Assembly (NCBI GenBank): GCA_900547035.1
Contig: URFM01000069.1
Coordinates: 1 to 16,793, forward strand
Source of the DNA: an uncultured Clostridium sp.
GTDB lineage: Bacteria; Bacillota; Clostridia; Lachnospirales; Lachnospiraceae
Length of the DNA: 16,793 bases
Direction: 5' to 3'
Shown here: piece by piece, positions 7,465 through 13,932 of the stretch
How the letters are laid out: every line of letters begins with the position of its first letter
How positions within the stretch are numbered: the first letter of the stretch is position 1
Program-made: the position numbers and the translations under genes
The notes under the pieces: model-generated
The model's input: only the letters and a program-made list of their open reading frames with translations
What the model was told of the DNA's origin: nothing
The model's database searches: none

Positions 7465-8466
7465 GTGGAGAAGAACGAACAAAAACGGGATGTGAAGAAG
7501 GAACGGGACAGATGGAACCAGGAGGAGCAGCCGAAAAATGGCGGAACCATGGCCATGGCAGGCATTTTCCTGGCAATCTGTACGCTGTTTGTGACAGGCC
7601 TTCTTCGGGGCCCTCTTTTGATTGCCGCCATTGGATTGACGGTAACTGCCTTAGTCCGAAGGGGAAAATTTCAGGGACTTGCGGTAGTGAGTCTGGTGAT
7701 TTGCGCGTACTCACTGTTTTCCATGATTCAGCTGGCCATATTTCTCGGAGCCGCCGGCACAGCGGGAGGGGGATTTGGCTCAGGGTGGATGGACGCCCGA
7801 AAGGAGGGAGTTTCAGAAGAAGAAAGGCCAAGAGAGGAAGCGGCCCGGGGAGAGAACGAAGAGACGGAGATGGAGGAGACAACGGAGGCGGAGCGAAACC
7901 TGGAGGAGCATATTTCGCTTCAGGAAACAGTCCTTCCCAGACAGCTGCTGTTTTTGGGGACCAATGAAAATGATGTGACCGTCAGCGGGGAGATTTCCGT
8001 TATCTTCTACGATGAAGCAGGTCAAATGCTGTCGCTAGGGAACATGTATATCAATAACTGCCCCCCTGGAGGAAAGATTTACGATGGAGTTTACCTTCCC
8101 AGAGACAGGAATGGACAGAACGTGCCCTACGACCACTATGAAATTAATTTGCAGGTGGAGGAACGGTCGGAAGTGCCCGGATACGAGTATCTGGGGGACC
8201 AGCTGGTGATTACGGCCAATGTGGGAGTAAACGGCAATACCCTGGTGAAAGTGGAGAACCCCACAGGCCAGATGATTGACCAGGTGGAGCTGGTATGCCT
8301 TTACGATCAGCAGGGAGAAATCGTGGGATATGAAAGCGCTTATCTCTCCCGGTTGGAGGACCAGGGCGTTCTGGAGTTTCCGTTGCCTAGGGACGAGAAT
8401 TATCAGGAGATTCCCTATGATGATTTTGAGATTGTGGTGGTGTCTACGGTGAGGTATGGGGTATAG
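7465..8466 (+). CDS. unrecognised membrane protein with two tandem extracytoplasmic repeats
   Basis: I do not recognise a named family. The 333 residues begin with a charged cytoplasmic tail (1-28), then hydrophobic segments at about 29-47, 50-64 and 71-95, a glycine-rich turn, and a strongly acidic linker (about 113-155). The rest holds two copies of a beta-rich domain (about 161-235 and 257-333). Each has an aliphatic-Y-D turn (IFYDEAGQ, LCLYD-like VCLYDQQGE) and ends in the shared motif LPRDxNxQxxPYDxxEI, at 211-227 and 307-323, a period of 96 residues. This suggests duplicated Ig-like or FxLYD-like domains. The start is a GTG at 7465, supported by GGAGG (7452-7456) 8 nt upstream; a GTG at 7417 in the same frame has no ribosome site. 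It follows hemZ after 112 nt without a terminator. Confidence 0.75.
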   Translation: MEKNEQKRDVKKERDRWNQEEQPKNGGTMAMAGIFLAICTLFVTGLLRGPLLIAAIGLTVTALVRRGKFQGLAVVSLVICAYSLFSMIQLAIFLGAAGTAGGGFGSGWMDARKEGVSEEERPREEAARGENEETEMEETTEAERNLEEHISLQETVLPRQLLFLGTNENDVTVSGEISVIFYDEAGQMLSLGNMYINNCPPGGKIYDGVYLPRDRNGQNVPYDHYEINLQVEERSEVPGYEYLGDQLVITANVGVNGNTLVKVENPTGQMIDQVELVCLYDQQGEIVGYESAYLSRLEDQGVLEFPLPRDENYQEIPYDDFEIVVVSTVRYGV

Positions 8467-8514
8467 GAGAATTCACCTGACATCTGCATATATTATGAAA
8501 ATTCCTCAAACCTC

Positions 8515-8542
8515 TTGCAAAATCCCGAAACTCCATTAAAAT
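8515..8542 (+). promoter_or_regulatory. candidate promoter upstream of hisS
   Basis: TTGCAA (8515-8520) and TAAAAT (8537-8542) are separated by 16 nt. A start near 8549 would place the hairpin at 8558-8584 inside the hisS leader, so either this hairpin acts as an attenuator or the promoter is not the main one. Moderate to weak call. Confidence 0.4.
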
Positions 8543-8557
8543 AGAGATTAACGGTTC

Positions 8558-8584
8558 AGGGCGGCCGGACGGGGCCGCCTTTTT
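8558..8584 (+). terminator. hairpin and T-tract between the membrane protein gene and hisS
   Basis: GGCGGCC (8560-8566) pairs perfectly with GGCCGCC (8573-8579) around a 6-nt loop, followed by five Ts (8580-8584). The stem can extend by A58-T81 and a G-T pair. It is a good intrinsic terminator for the relA unit, or an attenuator of hisS if the promoter at 8515-8542 is used. A smaller hairpin, CGGGCA/TGTCCG (8587-8602 region), follows. I see no T-box consensus (AGGGTGG..ACCGCG) here. Confidence 0.65.
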
Positions 8585-8640
8585 GACGGGCAGACCTGTC
8601 CGCCTGAAATGGCCGATGAGCAAAAGGAATGGAGTAAAAT

Positions 8641-9906
8641 ATGGCATTGAAGAAGAAGCCGGTTACCGGCATGAAGGACATACTCCCCAAAGAGATGCAG
8701 ATTCGGGAGTATGTGATGAAACAGATTCGGGAAACCTATGAAAGCTTTGGCTTTTCCCAGATTGAGACTCCCTGTGTGGAGCATATCGAAAATCTCACCA
8801 GCAAGCAGGGAGGAGACAACGAGAAGCTGATTTTCAAGATTTTAAAGAGGGGAGAGAAGCTGAACCTGGAAACGGCCGCCTCAGAAGCAGATTTAACGGA
8901 CAGTGGCCTGCGCTATGACCTGACGCTGCCCCTGTCCCGCTACTACGCCAACAACGCGGCCAATCTGCCAAGCCCCTTTAAGGCCCTGCAGATGGGAAGC
9001 GTCTGGAGAGCGGACCGCCCGCAGAAGGGACGTTTTCGCCAGTTCGTCCAGTGCGACATTGATATTTTAGGAGACTCCACCAGCCTGGCGGAGATTGAAT
9101 TGATTCTGGCTACCACCACGGCTCTGGGAAAGATTTGCCCACGCAACGCCTTCACCGTCCGGATTAACGACCGGGAGATTCTGAAAGGGATGGCGAAGCA
9201 CTGCGGCTTTGAGGAGGAGTCCGTGGACCAGGTGTTCATCACTCTGGACAAGATGGACAAGATTGGCCCCGAGGGAGTTCAGAAGGAACTTCTGGAGGCA
9301 GGCCACGAGGCCCAGGCGGTGGAACGCTATCTGGACCTTTTGAACAGAGCCGGCAAGGATGCGGACAGTGTCCGCGAGCTGGGAGCGGAGCTGGCAGATG
9401 TGATGCCGGAGTCCGTCAGCCAGAATCTGGCCCACATTATGGAGACCGTAAAGGAAGTAGCTCAGGCCGACTTTAAGCTGGAGTTCGATCCCACTCTGGT
9501 GCGGGGCATGTCCTACTATACCGGCACCATTTTTGAGATTTCCATGGAGGGATTCGGCGGTTCCGTGGCAGGCGGCGGCCGCTATGACAAGATGATTGGA
9601 AAATTCACCGGCATGGAAACGCCGGCCTGCGGATTTTCCATCGGCTTTGAGCGCATTGTAACCATCCTTCTGGACAATGGCTATGAGGTCCCCGGCGCTG
9701 CCGAGAAGAAGGCTTACCTCTTCGAAAAGGGCGTGGATGCCGCCACTCTGGCAGGCGTAATCCGTTCCGCCATGGAGGAGCGGAAGAAAGGGGTCCAGGT
9801 GCTGGTAGCCCAGATGAACAAGAATAAGAAATTCCAGAAGGAGCAGCTTGGAAAAGAAGGCTATACGGAATTTCTGGAATTTTACCGGGAAGATTTGAAA
9901 AGATAA
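8641..9906 (+). CDS. hisS: histidyl-tRNA synthetase, divergent clade
   Basis: It attaches histidine to tRNA-His in the cytoplasm. The 421 residues show class II features: motif 1 ending at P44 (IETP), motif 2 with R123 and the loop RPQKGRFRQFVQCDIDILG (126-144), the HisA motif LVRGMSYYTGT (287-297) with the catalytic-type R288, and motif 3 GFSIGFERI (331-339). It differs from the textbook bacterial enzyme in several places: RG(L)DYY is RGMSYY, motif 2 reads VWRADRPQKG, and the segment SKQGGDNEKLIFKILKRGE (54-72) belongs to a separate branch seen in clostridia. The C-terminal anticodon-binding domain (about 355-421) is short and lacks the usual last strand region. GGAG (8631-8634) is 6 nt before the ATG. 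aspS follows after 15 nt. Confidence 0.93.
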   Translation: MALKKKPVTGMKDILPKEMQIREYVMKQIRETYESFGFSQIETPCVEHIENLTSKQGGDNEKLIFKILKRGEKLNLETAASEADLTDSGLRYDLTLPLSRYYANNAANLPSPFKALQMGSVWRADRPQKGRFRQFVQCDIDILGDSTSLAEIELILATTTALGKICPRNAFTVRINDREILKGMAKHCGFEEESVDQVFITLDKMDKIGPEGVQKELLEAGHEAQAVERYLDLLNRAGKDADSVRELGAELADVMPESVSQNLAHIMETVKEVAQADFKLEFDPTLVRGMSYYTGTIFEISMEGFGGSVAGGGRYDKMIGKFTGMETPACGFSIGFERIVTILLDNGYEVPGAAEKKAYLFEKGVDAATLAGVIRSAMEERKKGVQVLVAQMNKNKKFQKEQLGKEGYTEFLEFYREDLKR

Positions 9907-9921
9907 AGGAGAACAATCGTC

Positions 9922-11715
9922 ATGGCAGAATCAATGGTTGGGATGAAGCGGTCCCACAGATGTACGGAAGTAACCACAGCGCAGATTGGTCAGGAAGTGA
10001 CCGTTATGGGCTGGGTTCAGAAGAGCAGGAACAAGGGCGGGATTATTTTCGTGGACCTTCGGGACCGTTCCGGCATCCTGCAGATTATATTTGAGGAAAA
10101 TGACTGCGGAGCGGAGAACTTCGCCAAGGCGGAGAAGCTGAGGAGCGAGTTCGTCATCGCGGTAAAGGGAAAGGTGGAGGCCCGGTCTGGAGCAGTGAAC
10201 CAGAACCTGACTACCGGCGACATCGAGGTGCGTGCCAAAGAACTGCGGATTCTCTCCGAATCCGAGACGCCGCCCTTCCCCATTGAGGAAAACAGCAAGA
10301 CCAAGGAGGAACTGCGGTTAAAATACCGTTTCCTGGATTTGAGAAGACCGGACCTTCAGAGGAATCTGATGACCAGAAGCCAGGTAGCGATTCTGACCAG
10401 AAAGTTTTTGGCGGACGAGGGATTTCTGGAGATTGAGACCCCTACCTTGATTAAGAGCACCCCCGAGGGAGCCAGGGACTATCTGGTGCCCAGCCGCGTT
10501 CATCCCGGTTCTTTCTACGCTCTGCCTCAGTCCCCTCAGCTGTTAAAGCAGCTGCTGATGTGCTCCGGCTATGACCGGTATTTCCAGCTGGCCCGCTGCT
10601 ACCGGGACGAGGATTTGAGAGCGGACCGTCAGCCGGAGTTCACCCAGATTGACATGGAGCTGTCTTTCGTGGATGTGGACGACGTGCTGGACGTAAACGA
10701 GCGCCTGCTGCAGAAGCTGTTTAAGGAAATCTGCGGCTTTGAAATCCAGCTTCCCATTCAGAGGATGACCTGGAGAGAGGCCATGGACCGCTTTGGTTCC
10801 GACAAGCCGGATTTGCGCTTTGGCATGGAGCTTCACAATGTTTCCGAGGTTGTGAAGGGCTGCGAGTTCGCCGTATTTAAGAACGCGCTGGAAAACGGCG
10901 GCTCTGTCCGGGGAATCAACGCCGAGGGGCAGGGACATATGCCCAGAAAGAAAATCGACGCTCTGGTGGAGTACGCCAAGGGCTTCGGAGCCAAGGGATT
11001 GGCTTATGTTGCGATTAACGAGGACGGTACCTTCAAATCTTCCTTTGCCAAGTTCATGAAGGAGGAGGAGATGAACGCCCTGGTGGCCGCCATGGACGGA
11101 AAGCCGGGAGATTTGCTGCTCTTTGCCGCTGACAAGGATAAGGTGGTGTTTGACGTTCTGGGCAACCTGCGCCTGGAACTGGCCAGACAGCTGGACCTTT
11201 TAAAGAAGGACGACTTCAAATTCCTGTGGGTAACGGAGTTCCCGCTTTTGGAATATTCCGAGGAGGAGAACCGCTTTGTGGCCATGCATCATCCCTTCAC
11301 CATGCCCATGGATGAGGATTTGCAGTACCTGGACAGCGACCCGGGACGGGTGCGGGCCAAGGCCTACGACATTGTGCTCAACGGCGTGGAGATGGGCGGA
11401 GGTTCTGTCCGTATCCATCAGAGCGATATCCAGTCCAAGATGTTTGAGGTGCTGGGCTTTACGCCGGAACGGGCGGGAGAACAGTTTGGATTCCTGCTGG
11501 AAGCCTTCAAATATGGCGTTCCCCCTCACGCAGGACTTGCCTACGGCATGGACCGCATGGTGATGCTGATGGTTGGTGCGGACAGCATCCGCGACGTCAT
11601 CGCCTTCCCCAAGATTAAGGACGCCTCCTGCCTGATGATGGAAGCTCCCTCCGAGGTAGACCCCAAGCAGCTGGAGGAGCTGGGGATTGAGATAGCTCAG
11701 AAAAAAGAAGATTAA
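9922..11715 (+). CDS. aspS: aspartyl-tRNA synthetase, bacterial type
   Basis: It charges tRNA-Asp. The 597 residues have the full bacterial layout: N-terminal OB-fold anticodon-binding domain (about 15-115, GWVQKSRNKGGIIFVDLRDR at 30-49), motif 1 around P174 (IETPTL), QSPQ (203-206), motif 2 FQLARCYRDEDLRADRQPEF (221-240) with R225, the bacterial GAD insertion (about 300-420), HHPFT (456-460), AFPK (562-565 region) and motif 3 GLAYGMDRMVML with R545. The OB-fold loop reads RNKGG where most bacterial enzymes have RDxGG with Leu or His, a site linked to tRNA-Asp/Asn discrimination, so its specificity cannot be read off. AAAGGAG (9905-9911) lies 10 nt before the ATG and overlaps the hisS stop. 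It ends the hisS-aspS unit. Confidence 0.97.
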   Translation: MAESMVGMKRSHRCTEVTTAQIGQEVTVMGWVQKSRNKGGIIFVDLRDRSGILQIIFEENDCGAENFAKAEKLRSEFVIAVKGKVEARSGAVNQNLTTGDIEVRAKELRILSESETPPFPIEENSKTKEELRLKYRFLDLRRPDLQRNLMTRSQVAILTRKFLADEGFLEIETPTLIKSTPEGARDYLVPSRVHPGSFYALPQSPQLLKQLLMCSGYDRYFQLARCYRDEDLRADRQPEFTQIDMELSFVDVDDVLDVNERLLQKLFKEICGFEIQLPIQRMTWREAMDRFGSDKPDLRFGMELHNVSEVVKGCEFAVFKNALENGGSVRGINAEGQGHMPRKKIDALVEYAKGFGAKGLAYVAINEDGTFKSSFAKFMKEEEMNALVAAMDGKPGDLLLFAADKDKVVFDVLGNLRLELARQLDLLKKDDFKFLWVTEFPLLEYSEEENRFVAMHHPFTMPMDEDLQYLDSDPGRVRAKAYDIVLNGVEMGGGSVRIHQSDIQSKMFEVLGFTPERAGEQFGFLLEAFKYGVPPHAGLAYGMDRMVMLMVGADSIRDVIAFPKIKDASCLMMEAPSEVDPKQLEELGIEIAQKKED

Positions 11716-11724
11716 ACCCTCATT

Positions 11725-11773
11725 GTGCAAAGTACCTGGATCGGTTTTAACCGGTCCGGTACTTTGCGCTTTT
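11725..11773 (+). terminator. very strong intrinsic terminator after aspS
   Basis: GCAAAGTACC (11727-11736) pairs perfectly with GGTACTTTGC (11758-11767). Inside it GGATCGG (11738-11744) pairs with CCGGTCC (11751-11757) with one G-U, around the loop TTTTAA. Only T11737 is bulged. Two more outer pairs are possible, and TTTT (11770-11773) follows. It cleanly separates aspS from citF. Confidence 0.9.
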
Positions 11774-11843
11774 AATATTTGAAGCAGCTGTCCGGGCGTC
11801 TCTGAATAATTGGCGGTTTGAGATTAAGGATGTAGGTTCTTCC

Positions 11844-11872
11844 TTGTAATCTGCCTCATGTAATGGTATGAT
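11844..11872 (+). promoter_or_regulatory. sigma-A type promoter of the citF unit with extended -10
   Basis: TTGTAA (11844-11849) is followed after exactly 17 nt by TATGAT (11867-11872), and TGG directly before it supplies an extended -10. Transcription should begin near 11879, about 40 nt before the citF ATG. No clear operator palindrome or cre-like site is obvious in the short region. Confidence 0.7.
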
Positions 11873-11917
11873 AAAACCAGAAACTGGCAGGAAAAGCCAA
11901 ACGAAGGAGGTTAGCTT

Positions 11918-13465
11918 ATGATCAATGCTGCTGGCCGGGAGATTCCCGATCATCTGCTAAAAGAGTATGGAAAGACCGGATACCAGGGAATGATTTTTCG
12001 TGATGATGCGTCCTATAAGAAGGCGGCCCCCACAGTGAGGGCGGCAGTGGATCCTTCCAGGGACAAGCAGGTGGCATCTATCCATGAAGCTTTGGTGAAA
12101 TGTGGAATCCGGGATGGCATGGTTCTGTCTTTTCACCATCATTTCCGGGACGGAGACTACATTGTGAATATGGTGATGGAAGAAGTAGCCCGGATGGGAA
12201 TTCGTGACATTACGATCTGTGCCAGCTCTCTGGGAGCGGCGCACGATCCGGTAGCCCGGATGATTGAGGAGGGAATTGTTACCGGAATCCAATCCTCCGG
12301 AGTTCGTGGGAAGATTGGTGAAGCGATTTCTTATGGGAAACTGAAAACCCCTGCGATAATTCGTTCTCACGGCGGCAGAGTCCGAGCGATAGAAGAGGGG
12401 GACGTTCACATCGATATTGCCTTTATCGGAGCTCCCACCAGCGATGTATGCGGCAACGCCAGAGGAGTAGGAGGGAAGAGCGACTGTGGCGTTCTGTCCT
12501 ATTCTATGGTGGACGCTCAGTATGCCGACCGGGTAGTAGTGATTACCGATTGCCTGGTTCCGTTTCCGAACCTTCCGGCAAGCATTTCTATGGTGGATGT
12601 GGACTATGTATGCGTGGTGGACCAGATTGGAAATCCTGCTAAAATTGTCAGCAATGTAGTTCGGCTTACAAAGGATGTTCGGGAGCTGATGATGGCGGAG
12701 TATTGCGCGAAAATCATGGCGGAGTCTCCATTTTTCAAAGAGGGCTTCTCCTTTCAGACCGGGGGCGGAGGCGCTTCTCTGGCTGTGAATATGTTTTTAA
12801 GAACAATTCTGAAGGAGCGGGGAATTACCATGGGCTTTGCGATTGGAGGAATTACCCAGCCAATGTGCGAGCTGCTGGACGAGGGATTGGTGAAGTGCGT
12901 AGTGGATGCCCAGGCATTTGACCAGGCTTCTATTGAATCCATCAAAAATAACCCACGCCATTTTGAGATTTCCACCTCTGAGTATGCCAATCCTATGAAT
13001 AAGGGGGCGTATGTCAATAAGCTGGATTTTGTGATTCTGGGCGCTTTGGAAGTGGATGTGGATTTTAACTGCAATGTGGTAGTGGGATCAGACGGCATTG
13101 TGAGAGGTGCTCCGGGCGGCCATCCGGACACTGCGGCCGGTTCCAAATGTTCTATTATTGTAGCTCCGCTGGTAAGAGGGAGAATCCCCACGATCTGCAC
13201 CCGCTGTACCTCGGTTACTACTGCTGGAGAGGCTATCGACATTGTAGTGACAGATTATGGTATTGCCATTAATCCCAGAAGAAAGGATCTGGTGGAGGCA
13301 TATCGGGGTTCTAAGCTTCCGATCCGAACCATTGAGGAACTGAGGGATGCGGCTTACGCAATTACCGGAGTTCCGGATCCCATCGAGTTTGAGGACCGAA
13401 TCGTGGGTATTATTGAGAGCAGGGATGGAACGATTATGGATGTAGTGAGGAAAATTAAGGAATAA
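11918..13465 (+). CDS. citF: citrate lyase alpha subunit (citrate:ACP transferase)
   Basis: CitF moves the acyl-carrier protein from acetyl-ACP to citrate, the first half-reaction of citrate cleavage to acetate and oxaloacetate. The 515 residues match the family length and order: FHHHFRDGDYIVNMVM (72-87), SSGVRGKIGEAIS, SHGGRV (150-155), the glycine-rich FQTGGGGASLAV (279-290), AIGGIT (308-313), SDGIVRGAPGGHPDTA (391-406), APLVRGRIPT (416-425) and the C-terminal DRIVGIIESRDGTIMDVV. These agree closely with enterobacterial CitF as I recall it. AAGGAGG (11904-11910) lies 7 nt before the ATG. The partners normally encoded beside it (citD acyl carrier, citE lyase subunit, citC, citX, citG) are absent on both sides, so they are elsewhere, or this copy is an orphan. 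Confidence 0.93.
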   Translation: MINAAGREIPDHLLKEYGKTGYQGMIFRDDASYKKAAPTVRAAVDPSRDKQVASIHEALVKCGIRDGMVLSFHHHFRDGDYIVNMVMEEVARMGIRDITICASSLGAAHDPVARMIEEGIVTGIQSSGVRGKIGEAISYGKLKTPAIIRSHGGRVRAIEEGDVHIDIAFIGAPTSDVCGNARGVGGKSDCGVLSYSMVDAQYADRVVVITDCLVPFPNLPASISMVDVDYVCVVDQIGNPAKIVSNVVRLTKDVRELMMAEYCAKIMAESPFFKEGFSFQTGGGGASLAVNMFLRTILKERGITMGFAIGGITQPMCELLDEGLVKCVVDAQAFDQASIESIKNNPRHFEISTSEYANPMNKGAYVNKLDFVILGALEVDVDFNCNVVVGSDGIVRGAPGGHPDTAAGSKCSIIVAPLVRGRIPTICTRCTSVTTAGEAIDIVVTDYGIAINPRRKDLVEAYRGSKLPIRTIEELRDAAYAITGVPDPIEFEDRIVGIIESRDGTIMDVVRKIKE

Positions 13466-13481
13466 TATAATGCCAGAGGTA

Positions 13482-13503
13482 AAAGATCGAAAAAAGATCC
13501 TTT
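13482..13503 (+). other. weak hairpin between citF and the small gene
   Basis: AAAGATC (13482-13488) can pair with GATC-C-TTT (13496-13503) with one bulged C and a 7-nt A-rich loop. It is AT-rich and lacks a T-tract, so it is more likely an mRNA processing or stability element, or chance, than a terminator. Confidence 0.25.
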
Positions 13504-13542
13504 GACGCCTTTATCATAATATTTAAGAAAGGAAGAAGAATA

Positions 13543-13899
13543 ATGAGTGAGAGTGGAAAAAATGCTGTAGCAGAGAAGGTAAAAGAGCTGATTGCTGCTC
13601 CTACTTGCTGTAAAGAAGCAAAGGAAGCGGGGCAGAACTGGCTGGCTGCCATTGGCACAGAAGGAGAGGCGGAAGCGGCAAAAAGGCTGATTGCGGAGCT
13701 GGAGGCGGATATTGTGACCGTTGACGGATTAATCGCCTTTGCAGGTTCTGAAGCAGGAGAGAAGGTATTCGGTACTGAGAAGGCCAAAGAGGTAGCAGCT
13801 CATGTGGAAGAAATTAAAGCGGCGGGAGCTAAATATTGTGATTGCCCGGCGTGCGCGGCGGTAGAGGCAATTTTGGAGAAAAAGGATCAGATTTTGTAA
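13543..13899 (+). CDS. small cysteine-containing protein of unknown function (CDCPAC family)
   Basis: This is a 118-residue, mostly helical, charged protein with no signal peptide or membrane segment. Five cysteines are arranged as C22-C23 near the N-terminus and C99, C101, C104 in YCDCPACAAV near the C-terminus, a pattern that could hold a metal or redox pair. The middle has the conserved-looking segment LIAELEADIVTVDGLIAFAG (49-68). From memory, short clostridial relatives are carried in databases under the name 'molecular chaperone Hsp90'; nothing here resembles the GHKL ATPase of true Hsp90, so I treat that name as an error. GAAAGGAAG ends 7 nt before the ATG. It lies 77 nt after citF and 33 nt before the calcium ATPase with no clear terminator, so it is probably co-transcribed and may serve one of them. 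Confidence 0.8.
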   Translation: MSESGKNAVAEKVKELIAAPTCCKEAKEAGQNWLAAIGTEGEAEAAKRLIAELEADIVTVDGLIAFAGSEAGEKVFGTEKAKEVAAHVEEIKAAGAKYCDCPACAAVEAILEKKDQIL

Positions 13900-13932
13900 T
13901 ACGCAATAAAGAAAGAAAAAGAGGTGCGCGTT

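Noticed and set aside
8467..8640. T-box riboswitch in front of hisS
   Set aside because: The gap is only 174 nt and the conserved AGGGTGG..ACCGCG stretch is absent; only simple hairpins are visible.
13466..13471. TATAAT directly after the citF stop as a promoter for the small gene
   Set aside because: The 17-nt upstream position reads TAGTGA, not a -35, and the sequence is in an AT-rich stop region where such hexamers arise by chance.
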